Part shown: positions 45,385 through 57,165 of the stretch, one piece after another
How positions within the stretch are numbered: position 1 is the stretch's first letter
How the letters are laid out: every line of letters begins with the position of its first letter
Assembly (NCBI GenBank): GCA_022495005.1
Contig: JAGYXB010000519.1
Span: 1 to 64,000, forward strand
From: Rhyacophila brunnea
Taxonomy: Eukaryota; Arthropoda; Insecta; Trichoptera; Rhyacophilidae
DNA length: 64,000 nt
Direction of reading: 5' to 3'
The notes under the pieces: generated by a model
The model's input: only the letters and a program-made list of their open reading frames with translations
What the model was told of the DNA's origin: nothing
Databases searched by the model: none
Made by a program: the position numbers and the translations under genes

Positions 45385-45681
45385 ATGACGGTTGACTATA
45401 TCGAGCGAAGATCTCGTGACAATAGAAGTACGTCTCGTGATGGACTCGAAGAGTTGAGTGAAGATTCTTGTATTGTCCTTCCAATTTATACAAATGCAGT
45501 ACATATGTTACAAGAGATATTGTCGCAATTACTGATCATAACAAACTCTACTGATCTAGTTATGATTGAAGAAATGCTGACGAATATTGTCGGTCTATTG
45601 TTTTGTTTTGACAACAAAACATACATATTAAAGTGTGTAACTCATTTTATGCTGAGTGGTATGATTGCTACATTTATTTAA
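45385..45681 (+). pseudogene. Family F-associated open frame, unknown product
   Basis: 98 codons from an ATG, with an acidic/serine-arginine N-terminal part (RRSRDNRSTSRDGLEELSED) and a hydrophobic remainder (LQEILSQLLIITNSTD, MIEEMLTNIVGLLFCFD). I do not recognise it. The same stretch occurs with a readable frame on the minus strand at 34930-35196 (MIEEILTIIVAPLFCFDN) and, more broken, in the foldback F arms. Repeated occurrence at F-family sites suggests it is a remnant of a protein carried by the parent element rather than a host gene. Confidence 0.35.
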
Positions 45682-47620
45682 TAATGACACAATTTATTCT
45701 AGTAGTAACTGGACATACATTGAATATCCACGCACTAACCCATCAGTTCGTATGACATTTTGTAAATACTATAAAAAAGTGTAATCGATTTTACAAAAAC
45801 GAAGGGTCAAGAAGGTCGAATTAAATAAATGCTAGGTTTACCTATTTACGTTTGAAAAAACTGTCTGAAGTAGTTGACCATTAACTGGAGCATTGTCAAC
45901 ACTATACGATTATTACAAACACCGTTTTATCCTGAAGATGCTTGATATAAATTCACTTTTGACATACAACCGAACGTGGTTCTTGACTGTCTAGAATCTA
46001 GATATTAAATTTTTTAGTTTACTAAGAAACTATTTAAATTAAATATAAATAATAAATTTTCCATGTTCACGAAGTGATGTGTGAAAAACATACGTGTCTG
46101 AAGAAGTCTACAATCGAAACTAAGTAGATTTTGTTTTCGGGGATATCACGTCGTGAAAACGTATGAGATAGGTTGATTCGGCGGTCTGACTGAACGGTGC
46201 CAATTGGACGACGCCAACTAGGTGTCGCGATAACTGGACGACGGGATAATTAAACTACGGACACCTGAGTGCGGGTCAGTTTAGTTCCAGTTCTTAAAAA
46301 TCCATATAATTATCTATTTATTCCGACATACCCTGTAAAAGGTATATTATGGGTATTTTAGTTGTTTAAAATCTCATTCTCTAAATATGATCAAATAATG
46401 TAAAAAGAATAAGTATAACATAATAAAAGGTTAAGAGATAATGTAGAGGATGTATAACCCTACAACTGTCATGTGTTTTGTCTATGGTCATATGTAGAAC
46501 ATAGACAATAACGCAACGAAAACACAGTTGTCTTTGAGCTTTATTAAAATGTAGTTGATACGCGCCGCTCGTCCGTGTCTCTTTTTACTATCTAAATTCT
46601 AAAGTATAATAATTTAAACCTTAACACTCAAATTAGAATTAATATAATGTCTTTCGTAGTTCCGAAATTACCGAACTTTATAACCCTAATATAAAACCAA
46701 GAAAATACCAACTCGTGTTTCCATTCATCACTGCCCGAACATATTATGTCACATTCACACTCAAGCAACCATCTGAACTTAAACATAACATCGGGGGTAA
46801 GAATAACAATTCATTAATCCCCCCTCCCCCGACAATAAAAAATCTCCAGAACCTCAACAATCTTCGAATATTCCAGTGCTGGTTCTGATTACAAAGAATT
46901 AAGGGAATTTCAGAGCTATGCGGTTCGGTTCCGGTTTCATTTTCAGCTCCGATAAAATATACCAAAAATAAATAACATTTTTTATGATATCACTTTTATT
47001 AATTATTTCATTACCTATGTACTTGTAAAGATTAGTCTATTCATGCGTGAAAATGCTATCGTAAACATTGCTAATCCTTTTCTAGTTATAGAACAGATTT
47101 CAAGCCTAAGCTGATTATTTGTTCAAAGATTACTATAATTTTATTATTTATTTAGATAAGATAATTTTGGTTTCTATTACAATAGCGGTTTCAAAAGTTG
47201 TAACAACAGATGTCACTACACGTTGATATAATTTTTACAATACCAACAGTTCGAAAATTTGCTTCCATGAATAAACAGATCATGAAGAATCAGAACTGCG
47301 ACAAAACACAGAACAGATGAAAATTATAACATTCAATACTGAAACTGTTATATAAATTTTGAATAACATATTAGGTATGTTGTCAATACGCAGTAAAAAA
47401 ATTATATCATGTAATATGCATTGCTAGTAACTGGAAAGCCTTAATTAAATGAGACTCAACTCGATGTTACACAATATGTTTTTGAACGCTTTACTATTAA
47501 TACTGATACACATCTTTGCCTGATAACCTCACGTAAAATTAGATCAAATGATATTTACTTGTATTAATATAATATGCAGTAATAAATAAATAGACATCCC
47601 TCTCGACAATATGTTTGAGA
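45682..47620. other. Mostly unrecognised
   Basis: About 46195-46260 holds gccaattggacgacgccaac-type blocks related to the 25355 element. The rest is AT-rich without supported features. Confidence 0.3.
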
Positions 47621-47853
47621 CGTATCCTGCAGTTTTTTGGACATGTTGTTCCGGATATTGAAACGGATAACCTGGAGAGATACGTAGTTTTGGGTAACCT
47701 CCAGGGTAGGCGATGTAGATGAAAAGCGTCGGCACGCTATAGCGACCAAGTAACCACACTGCTTTGTGAGAAGAAAAGGATCGAAAAGGGTGGAAACTTT
47801 TGGTCACTGAAAAGATGACAAAATGAAATAAGTGGTCACGATCCTCAGCCATG
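47621..47853 (+). pseudogene. LINE C-terminal remnant
   Basis: One plus-strand frame reads RILQFFGHVVPDIETDNLER, then LGNLQGRRCR, with stops near 47714 and 47814, and ends GHDPQP*. FFGHVVRR...NLE...GRRxRG is the well-known tail of LINE reverse transcriptases. Two internal stops; no RT domain present. Confidence 0.6.
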
Positions 47854-48202
47854 ATGGGGCGACTAAGAAGTGTTAGTGGTCTCTTGATCGTATTTTAAAT
47901 GGTTTTTTTCTGTGACACTGTCTTTTAGTACCTGCTATATGACGTATTATTATGAATAGGTATGCACTGTTTAGTTGCCGTTATTGACCTCTTAAAGATA
48001 GGCGCGTATGTTAGGGAGTACGCGTCTAATTAGTATGCTTGTGCATCGCACTCTTAGCCAGTAGTTACTCGTAATGTATTTAAAATGATTATATTGTTGA
48101 CAATTATGTCGTATTTTTATCTTGTACAGTAGGTGCGGTGCGTCTACTAAAAAAAGGTCCGCAGACCATCAATCTTTCTATTATAAGATTATTTATTAGA
48201 TT
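47854..48202. other. Nothing recognised
   Basis: AT-rich spacer. Confidence 0.3.
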
Positions 48203-48565
48203 TTGGTGGCGCTTTTCGCAGTGGACTGTAATGTGAAGGTGATGCTGGATTACCGATCTAGGGAGGGGGGGGGGGCTTTACATGAGAATATCAGGCACTG
48301 ACCTTTGATGTTGAGAGGGCTGGCGTGCACTGGGCTAGTTCGGTTGATGAATGATGATGATAAATTTAGCATGGATGACATAAACGCGACGTTCACTCAA
48401 ACCGTAACAGATTTAGTGCAACGAAGGTTGAACAGATATGTTTTAAATCACTCAATCACGCACCCGTTCGATCTCTTGAGCTGATGTCTTATGACCCGTA
48501 ATTGCTCATCGTCTGGTCTTGTGACAATAATAAATAAGGGGATTTGATTAGGTGGGAACTACTTT
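48203..48565 (+). repeat. Family G repeat
   Basis: tggtggcgcttttcgcagtg, G run at about 48261-48275, ending gacaataataaataagggga. Confidence 0.65.
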
Positions 48566-48584
48566 GTTTTCCCACCACCACCCC

Positions 48585-49221
48585 TCATGTATGTACAGAC
48601 GTGGATATGCACGGCCGCCTTCCATGATGCTATAAACGTGTCTAAAAGAAGTGATTTTAAGTGTTCATTCCGTCCTGAAACGGAGCCGTACGGGACTGAT
48701 GCTACAACCATGCACCATAGTGCTTAAAGAAGGAAGTTAAGAAAGGGGAAAAAATCGTTTTGGACTGGCTCTGCTGTCCGCTGACGTTAATCGCCCTATG
48801 TATCCACATATTGAGTGTCACGAGTTGAAATGGATGAGTCTACAGAGGAGACGGGACTATCCCGCTCCCCATACGATGCTGAAAATTTTTCGAATGCCGG
48901 AAAGTTGGCCTCGGTTGCTATCAAATCTGCGTGGCCAATTAGGCCCGTGTGAGGACGGACCCTGGCAAACAGCTCCGCTCGTTCAGTTTCCATAAGCGGG
49001 CAATCCCAGAGGACGTGTTCAACGTCTTGGTAGTCATGCCCGCAGGTACAATCCGGCCCATCTACTATCAAGTCAAACTCGTGGAGTTTGGCGGCAAAGT
49101 TGCCATGGCCGGTGAGGAACTGGGTAATCCAGTGCGAAGGTTGGAGTCTTCTAGTTTGGTGCCTGCAGAGTAAGTCTGAATCAGATAGAGGACTAATAAT
49201 AATAATTCGCCCTCCTGTCAA
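48585..49221 (-). pseudogene. R1/jockey-like LINE 3' end with C-terminal ORF2 remnant
   Basis: On the minus strand 49221-48796 is open for 141 codons. It reads LLCRHQTRRLQPSHWITQFL, TGHGNFAAKLHEFDL, then CTCGHDYQDVEHVLWDCPLM and TERAELFARV. LTGHGxFxxxLxxF and CxCG...VEHxLxxCP...RAxL are the C-terminal hallmarks of R1/jockey-type ORF2. The initial residues up to about MTGGRIIIIS are probably flanking sequence. After the stop, 48795-48585 looks like the 3' UTR (no long frame; several C-rich blocks). The 5' part of the element, with endonuclease and RT, is missing. The best preserved LINE piece in the window by frame. Confidence 0.75.
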
Positions 49222-49984
49222 CTAAGGATGACTACGATCACATTGTGGACCTGTCTCATGAGGCTTTATAATATCACAGCTGTTCTATGTGCGTCCCATA
49301 CTTTGTAAAACACTGTCGTGCTCCATATCAGAAAAGATAGCTGCGCCAATATGTAAATATTGTATTATACTTACTTGTTTATAATAATAATATTATCTAT
49401 AATGAAGTAAACAGATTATGCCGCATACATGGGCTGTTTAATTTTGACAAAATATAACTATTTAGAAACTCAGTTAAATATATTCTTACACAACCAACGC
49501 TAGCATATTATTATGAATGTACCTAAGAACGGTTTCACACGGAGAATATACGTATCCGATACTGATATTAATAAACAACGTGTCTTCACACGAGAATAAG
49601 GCGAATGCGATACGGATCAATTATATTCATATACTGCGTATTTACATAATTTGAAGAACTAATGAATATTGTGTATAGTGGAATTATTATGAAAGACACG
49701 AACTGCATTAAGGTATTTTCACCTAGAGAAAGATTTTTGTTAACATCGAAGTGATAATATTATTATGCCAGCCAAAGAATTAGTTTTAATTTATTTTAAA
49801 TGTTAATCAAAGAAATATACAGGTAGATATACCTACTCTATTCTATATCGATATTTTGCACCGCAAAAATCAATTTTTCATTAGGTATTAAAAACGGTAG
49901 ACTTACCTACTGCAAGTTTAATGGCCTGCATGAACGAATAAAAAACAGCATCTTATACAGTATCTATCACCAGTTTGAATCATT
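49222..49984. other. Nothing recognised
   Basis: AT-rich spacer. Confidence 0.3.
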
Positions 49985-50150
49985 GGCGAGGGGTGGAGGT
50001 AGGCTGTGAAAATTCGCTATAGGTACATAGTGCACATTAAAATTTGTCAGGTATATTTATTTGTTTTCATTGAACTAAGAATACAATAAATATAAATAAT
50101 ATTATGGTGCTGGTTAGTTTTTAAAATTCAATATTAAACCCTACTTTTAG
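49985..50150 (+). mobile_element. hAT-1 left end
   Basis: attggcgaggggtggaggta, then gtgcacattaaaatttgtcag and tgctggttagtttttaaaat. The matching right end may be the one at 53570-53692. Confidence 0.65.
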
Positions 50151-51768
50151 GTAAAAAGTTGTTATGTTCAAAATGACCATAACCAACATTCATACTCTGG
50201 CAACCCCGTCGAATATTTATGGTCAAGTCATGGAGCGTTCGCGATTCCACAGATGTCGCTGATAGAATTTCCGGCCGCAGCGGACGTCGCGAGGTGTGAA
50301 AGTAGCAACAGGGCTTTTTGATTCGGTCTGTCATACAGGATAGTCGTGCTCTGCTTTGGTTTTACCAACATTTATAATGGACGTCACTTAAAGCAGCACG
50401 ATTGCAGCCGCAGTGCTTGAGGCCTTTGTGTCGTTCCAAGTTTGGTATTGTAAAACTATTATTATTTGATTCACTTATATTCCAATGTTTCTTTTAAAAC
50501 TTAGCTGCTTGCCGTTATTATAGTATTTCCTTAATAACCTTTTAATGTAATATTCTTGTTTTCGCTATAATATAGTTCGGTCAAGTACATAAATTGCTCT
50601 TTCATTTATTATTTCCCCTTTCTTCCACACTGTAATATAATTATAATCTTTCACGGTATCAAGACCGTGTGGCGTCCAGGACTTTAATAACTACATCTTT
50701 TAATCATAGATTGCACGTGCCTTCAGCCGTGCAATTCCTTTTTGTATTTCTAATTTAATTTTTTTACAGTTGTCAGTTGCGAGGTTACGGAAGTAATTAT
50801 TGTTCAGCTTGAAAAGGATGCACGCAACTCATGGCCCTTGCTTATGTCTCATGCTCAGCTCTTTAACTTTATACTTTATTCCATCCGCATCTAAAGAGGT
50901 TCTTTCTCAGCTTTTTCTCCTTTATTTTGTAGTTGTGACGATAAGGATCACAACTACAAAATATTAATATATCAAAGTGCCCAAAAAAGTATATAAGCCA
51001 AACTTCTAGAACAGTAAAGAAGGCTGTGAGTGAACACGAGAGGGCATACCGACTTAAACATTACACGATGTCGGCAATTGCCGAGCACTCGGCAGGCGTA
51101 TACCAGTTGAGTTGTCGCGGGCCCCTGAAATGAGAGGGCGAAACCCTGAAAATATTAATAGGGATGATGGATTATGGTTAAAAACGTCATGGCTTCCGGC
51201 ACTATCAGCAAAATCCAATATTCGAGCTGGTATCCCTGATCGTAACGATTGACAGATTACTCTGAGCAACGTTTGCTCTTAGCTAATCGGATTCCTTTTG
51301 ACATTCTTAGAGCAATGTTTACATTTACATAGCTACACCACATTTTCATCATAAAACATATCATATCGTGATAATGGCCTCTGCAACGAGCCCGAAACTC
51401 CGAGTAAAGAAGGAAGAAGGACACACGGTGGAAACCCATAATTCTACTACGATAAAAGACAACCGTGAAAACATTATATTTACCATATAATTAAAACATT
51501 TTTTGTATCTCCTGAGATGTTGCCAAAAATTAGATACACTGTGTTTTGCGTTACATGTCGATATCTGAATGTAAGTATGCAAGAAAAACACACTACAGAA
51601 AACAAACCGTAATTCCTTCACTTCAATCTATTAAATTAATATTGAGCATTACGTTTGGTTGGCCAAATTGTATACAATATCAAATCGCCTGTACGTATAT
51701 ACGAAGGCATTTCGGCCAGACGTACAGAGTAAATTGCGCATGCCGGCAGGCGTTAACCACTTTGTACT
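50151..51768. other. Nothing recognised
   Basis: If the hAT-1 ends at 49985 and 53692 belong together, this would be inserted or internal sequence. No gene or repeat termini recognised in it. Confidence 0.3.
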
Positions 51769-51841
51769 TAGGGATTTCAATATTGAATAAAAATATCAAT
51801 ACCGGTTATTCAGTGTTTCTTATTGAATACCGGTATTAATA

Positions 51842-51960
51842 TCTTCTTCTTCTTCTTATTGTGCCATTCCCTAGCGGAAGTCGGCCACCATCAAGGCGAT
51901 CTTCAATTTATCGTCTGCTACCCGGAACAGTTCAATGGAGCTGCACTCGTACCTCGTACT
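51842..51960 (-). repeat. LINE 3' end-like piece with AAG tail
   Basis: On the minus strand it ends ggcacaataagaagaagaag, the same (AAG)n style of 3' tail as the LINE at 62055-62202. Confidence 0.4.
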
Positions 51961-52183
51961 CTCACATCGGTGTTCGATAAAACATAAAAAATAGAAGTAC
52001 TTATCAGTAAATATAGCTATTAAAATATCTTTAAAATATTATTTTATAGTAAAAACCTACTTACTCGTACCTAAATTTATTATGTTGACATTTCAAAATA
52101 TGTATTGATCATAATATTGTAGAACTGGTGATTTTTACATACAAATTCAATATATTATTATCTTCATTGGCCATATCCGCCCT

Positions 52184-52425
52184 TTAGTTGAAGCATATTA
52201 TGCATATATTGTCACTCACCAGTCTTCTTGCGTCGTTCCAGATCAAACCAGCATCCTGTAGGTCCGCCGTATACACTCTATATATAGTATCTAGTGGCCT
52301 TCCAGGACGCTGGAATCCGATCGGCTTGAAGAACAGGCAAGCCAGGTTGAGGTTCTCTTCTGGCATCCGCAGCACGTGGCCGAGACAGGTCGCTTCTTTA
52401 CTCTCGGCGTAATGATGCTACTTGG
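52184..52425 (-). pseudogene. LINE C-terminal remnant nested in family D
   Basis: The minus strand reads VLRMPEENLNLACLFFKPIG, FQRPGRPLDT, then ADLQDAGLIWNDARRL. HVxRMPexRL, GRPxxxW and DLxxxGLxWxxARrLaxDR are the order seen at the C-terminus of many insect LINE ORF2 proteins. No stop within the 63-codon frame, but truncated at both ends. Confidence 0.6.
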
Positions 52426-52814
52426 CGCGTTGTCTTATCGCCTTGTTGCTACTAAAGTCATACCAGTATCCGTCGCAAACATCTGTTTTAAAAGCTCAGT
52501 ATATGGTTGCTCTGAGCCTTAGTAAGGTGCCATGATTCGCTAAATAATTTAATTAAGTTTTGTAGTTATTTCACCTCTGTTGGATTCAGTCAATATATTT
52601 TCATCTTAGCAGCACATAACTTATAAACTCAATTTAATATGCAATACAGTAGGTACAAAGTAATGAAAAAATAACATTAAATAATATTCAAAAACGTAAA
52701 TGAGTGTGGTTTCTTAATACAGAAAATTCCGGTATTTTGGATTTTTTAAACCGCTATTTCGGTATTGGTAAATACTGGAATACCGGTTTTGTAATACAGG
52801 TATTGCAATCCCTA

Positions 52815-53569
52815 CTTGTACGTAATGTGCCTATCCGAAATTTTACATTAAATAATATGCCACGTTTTCACAATATCCGAATAAAATCGTGTATATGAAT
52901 TATCACACCGCTTTACATGGCTTTACCAGTGCGCCTGTAGTGATGTTATCTTGACAACGTGATTTTGTATACTGTGAATGTGCTTTTGTTCAACAAATTG
53001 CCGAACGTTTTGAACAATTTGCCGCTATATATATGAATGAATGAATCACAATATTATGATCATAAACGAGACACTAAAATAGATCGCAAATATTATATAA
53101 TATTATATTTTATAATAATATACATATAATATTATATAACCTATAGCGAACTATCCATTCATTTCCTGTGTGGTCTGAGCCGCAATGTGATCAATAGGCA
53201 CCCTATGCGTATAACAATTTTTTGATTTCTCCTACAATAAGGGTCCATAGATAGTTCACAATATTTATATAATCAAATTATTAAAGAATGCCTCACATAT
53301 GTCACATAGCCGTCAGCTTTATATACATAATTTAGTTTTTGTTTCTTACACTCCTTGTTAATTATGGGAAATGTTGCATCATCACACATTTCATTTGCAA
53401 TGAGATATTTGCAATGTAATGACCTGCACCAAATTGGCAATCGTCCAGATGTCCCGGCGTCCAGCTGTACGGCGCCAAATCGCTGTTTCTTCACGGAAAG
53501 ATGTGTATGTATTCAAATACAACTAATAGGATTGGTGAAGATTTAAACTAATTTCGTTATGCTAAAAGT
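52815..53569. other. Mostly unrecognised
   Basis: About 53040-53140 is a strongly AT-rich stretch (atattatataatattat); gatgtcccggcgtccagctg near 53449 resembles blocks of the 25355 element. Confidence 0.3.
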
Positions 53570-53692
53570 TAAAACACCATAAGTAAATTAATTGTATTCT
53601 TAGTTCAATAAAAACAAATATGTATGAGTGACATAGTTTAATGTGCAATATTTATGGAAGATCTTAACAGCCTACCTTCACCCTTCGCCACT
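53570..53692 (-). mobile_element. hAT-1 right end
   Basis: catagtttaatgtgcaatat, then cagcctaccttcacccttcg and terminal ccactg. Could pair with 49985-50150 as one element enlarged to 3.7 kb by insertions; no TSD supports this. Confidence 0.6.
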
Positions 53693-54178
53693 GCTGTATA
53701 CGACCAAAAGACTCAAGAACTTTGAATTAGATGTTTAACAGGAAAATTAGTAAATTGAATCATAAATCACGTTTATTGAATTTTAGCTGCGACGTGTCCA
53801 TAAACTCTCGTTGGTACCACTGTATCTACAAAATATGAATTTATGAAAGTGTGTTAATAAGTATGCATATTTTGTTAAATTTATTACGTTGAATGGTACA
53901 AATGAGCACACCTAATTCGAAAAAGCAAAAGGCAGGCCATTGACCCAAGGAACAGCGATAGGGCGCGAATGGGATGGAACATTTTGGAAAGAGACAACAC
54001 TTACGAATTATTATTCTTCATTTCCTGCTATATTTCTATTAGAGCTATTAGAACCCTTAATTTTATATATATACATTATATTCTTTTTAACACTACAACT
54101 AGAAATAGTCTAGTGAAAGAGTAGTGTAATTAGTAATATAAGTGAAACAATCACAAACATCCAAGCTTTCAGAAAAAT
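53693..54178. other. Nothing recognised
   Basis: AT-rich spacer. Confidence 0.3.
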
Positions 54179-54640
54179 CAGGGTTTCGAACCGGTATTTC
54201 TTTTCGTTTCGGTTTTCGTTCCGGTCCAAGTAAAAAAAATATATCGGTTCGGTTCCGGTTTTCGTTCCGAAAAAAAAACGGTTTTCAGGTTTTCGTTTCC
54301 GCTCCTAGTGATTAGTTGTTATTTGTATTAAAAATGTATTTTCTTCCATAATTTATAATAGTTTTGTATGATAGCCTGGCGCCACGATCCGAAACCAATG
54401 ATTATGCTTTTAAAAAATTTAAAAAAATAATATATTATAAATTATAAAAATTATGTCGAGATGCGTCACGATAACTGAACGACAATTGAAGTGGGGAGTA
54501 AGATCATGTTAACGCGAGTGTTTGAACATGTACTGAACCGAAAAAACCGATATATTTTTTGGTTCGGTTCCGGTTTTTGTTCCGACAAATATAACGATTT
54601 CACGGTTTTCGGTTCCATTCCGGTTAGATGCAATGAAAAG
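54179..54640. repeat. TTTCGGTTCCGG-rich repeat plus FB core scrap
   Basis: tcgaaccggtatttcttttc and many ggttcggttccggttttcg-type blocks at both sides (54185-54300, 54545-54625), reminiscent of hAT subterminal repeats. Inside, 54495-54540 (gtaagatcatgttaacgcga) matches the core of the FB palindrome. Ends are not sharp. Confidence 0.45.
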
Positions 54641-54649
54641 AATCACACT

Positions 54650-55104
54650 GATACATTGTAACCTCACCGGGTTGACCCCGTAGCCCCCGGAATGATTCCG
54701 TTTCGCAGTATTTTTTTTTTTGATTACCCATTTTCCGACTTATACGCGGCGTAAATGGAAACTCTGCCATTCTTGGTGGGATTGGCTTGTGTGTCTCTGA
54801 TAATTATCTTATGATCAAGGGCATCCATTGTTTGTTCTCTCAAGGTGCAGAACTAACCTGCCATTGGTAATGCTAATAACACTGTTCAACCAAATCACTT
54901 CGGATATTGACATATTCCACTTCCGTGAGGTGAGTTAGGTGGGCATTGTTTTATAAATTCTTAAAATAGGGTCTGCTTAGCGCATTCGGTGTACTTCCTT
55001 GTATCTAATTAATATTTTTTTGTATTTACACTTTTCTACTGTTTAATGCTAATCTATTTTTTATATACCTAATACTGTTTTATTAATATTTCTTTGGTAC
55101 ATGT
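54650..55104. other. Nothing recognised
   Basis: A T-run at about 54711-54721; otherwise no feature. Confidence 0.3.
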
Positions 55105-55300
55105 CGGTTATGAGGAAGCCAGCGGAAAACACATTTTGAAAATAGCCGATATACTGGTTTATATGTTAGGTTGGGTTAGTTTAGGTTAGGTTAAGTTAGG
55201 TTTGGTTAGATTAGATTACGCTTTCATTCTTGAATTAATGAATTTTGCCAAAATCGGCTATAATAATTAGCGTGGTTCCCGCCTGGCTTCCCTATAACCG
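55105..55300. mobile_element. MITE J with internal TTAGG-like tract
   Basis: cggttatgaggaagccag at the left, ctggcttccctataaccg at the right, 16/18 inverted match. 196 bp. 55165-55209 is a degenerate TTAGG tract (gttaggttgggttagtttag). A related piece is at about 23790-23895. Confidence 0.68.
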
Positions 55301-56238
55301 ACTTATACCATTTCTTTTCTTCTAAATGTCATGTTGTGAACGTCTTAAATTAATAATTCACTGTATGTAAAAATAAATAATATTTGAATTTGAATTTGAA
55401 AAATTGGAATCGCTTACATCTCTCCAACAGGCATTCTTTACCATTGATATACAAAATATCTAGAGTAACCACATAGTAATTCAAAATAACCGCTCGCTAT
55501 TTATGTAATAAAAATATTTCTTCTTTCATAATATACAAAAATATATTTCTAAATCCTAACACAAACATTGAGAAATAATAAGCATGATCCAACATTCGCA
55601 CGGTTTTCGATTCACTTCCAAATATTTTTGTTTATTTTTTTCTGAAATCAGATGTTTTATATAAACATACAGATTCACTGAATACATATAATATTATTAT
55701 TTATATAGCTAATGTCTGAAACGTTATTATTTTTAAGTGTATTTTTATCATTTTTAAACAAACCTGCAGTGGGGAAATGATGAGAGTGTCCGTGGCCGAA
55801 GCCGTGAGTCGCAGGGTTCAATTTCACGAATTGTTTTGTCACCAAAAATTGTGTTGTCTAATACAATACCAAAAACCAATAAGTTCACATAATGGTCAAA
55901 ATCTAACAAAAATGCGCACATATTATATATAGAGATATTGAATTACAAATTAAACATATATTTTTCGTAGTGTCAAATTATAGCAAACTCGACAAGGAGT
56001 TGACCTCAATAATACATTTTGCATACCCGTTTGTCACTTAGTCAGTCATCCATTGACGCAAACGCCAAATAATAGCTAACTCTATTATTTCAATAAAAAG
56101 AATATTATTTTGATTGTATAAATAGCGAAAGGTCACTCGAATCCAAGTACCTGGTCCGTTACTATCTCAGTATATGTACTGTCTATACGGTATAATAACA
56201 ATACCTTCTAAAATCGTACAAAAACGACATCACAATTC
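55301..56238. other. Nothing recognised
   Basis: ttgaatttgaatttgaa near 55383 is a small direct repeat, possibly a LINE tail (tgtcatgttgtgaacgtctt precedes it). Nothing else supported. Confidence 0.3.
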
Positions 56239-56246
56239 TTTTATAC

Positions 56247-56862
56247 CAGGGATGACAACTAATTTTTATGTAAGATCTACTTCAGAGAAGAAAAATCCTC
56301 CGCGATCTACTTTTTCTGAAAGTAAAGACATACTTATACATATAAGTATAGTATATAAAAGATATATTTTTAAACCAAAATATAATATTATTAAAAAAAA
56401 TAAATAAAGCGTTGTACATAGAATTTTTTTATTTACATAAGAGTAGTTATTTTATTTTGAATACATACATTTTATTTTGAGCTTCCGAATGCTACAGAGT
56501 TTGATTGACTTATACTCTACACTGTAAGGTGTCTACAATTTTTGTGTAATTAATTACTCATACCATTTCTCAAACATGATTCCAAATATTCGTCCGTTAA
56601 AGGTGTACTTCGGTTTTATAATTTTCTTATTTTTTTCTTCGCACAAGTATGTCGAACCAAAACAGGCGTACAAATTTTCAGCAGATTTTAATAGTTTTGA
56701 ATACTTGTCTGCTGTGTTTTATGTTGTTAGAAATATGAATAATTATTACAATCCCAGTATACTTCCAAATTTTGAATAAATAAATAAAATATTTTTGGCG
56801 ATCGACCAAAAATCATTTCGCGATCGACCGGTAGATCGCGATTGACCTTATTGACAACCCTG
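56247..56862. mobile_element. hAT element with 8 bp TSD
   Basis: cagggatgacaac at the left, ttgacaaccctg at the right; subterminal gcgatctac/gtagatcgc repeats. Flanks ttttatac (56239-56246) and ttttatat (56863-56870), 7/8. 616 bp. The 67-codon frame at 56576-56779 starts inside but has no recognisable similarity. Confidence 0.82.
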
Positions 56863-56867
56863 TTTTA

Positions 56868-57165
56868 TATGGTATGCAGATATGGACGCTAAACCAAGAG
56901 ATATCACAAAGAGTTGAGGCTTTCAAGATGTAGCTGTATAGACGCATCCTCAAAATTCCGTGGACTGACCGGGTGACAAAGGTTGACATTCTCAATCGAA
57001 TGGGAAAAGACCTAGAAGTCCCGCGTAGAAGTTAAACCAGAAAACTACAGCACCTCAGTCACATCAAGTACCTCAGTCACATCATGAGACGTCAAAATTA
57101 TAGCATTTCCCAACTTGTCATCATTGGAATGAAAGAAAACCAAACTGTCCCTGGTGTCAGATAAT
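56868..57165 (+). pseudogene. LINE C-terminal remnant
   Basis: One plus-strand frame reads YGMQIWTLNQEISQRVEAFK, then LYRRILKIPWTDRVTKVDIL, then MRRQNYSISQLVIIG, with two stop codons (near 56927 and 57032). YGxExWTL...FExxLYRRILKIPW...HIMRxxxYxxxQLIIxG is typical of LINE RT C-termini. Truncated and dead; it touches the TSD of the hAT element just upstream, which probably inserted into it. Confidence 0.7.

Larger units (their letters stand above)
51769..52814. mobile_element. Family D element, enlarged by LINE debris
   Basis: Left tagggatttcaatattgaat, right caggtattgcaatcccta. Flanks tttgtact (51761-51768) and cttgtacg (52815-52822), 6/8. Inside are two pieces of LINE-like sequence (51842-51960 and about 52184-52425). 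Confidence 0.68.

Noticed and set aside
46096..46130. Second hammerhead-like motif (ctgaagaagtctacaatcgaaac)
   Set aside because: The segment between the core boxes does not form a stem.
47544..47852. Minus-strand 102-codon frame
   Set aside because: Antisense of the LINE remnant read on the plus strand (FFGHVV...GHDPQP).
48798..49173. Plus-strand frames near 49 kb
   Set aside because: Antisense of the R1/jockey-like remnant, whose minus frame has the CxCG...EHxLxxCP motif.
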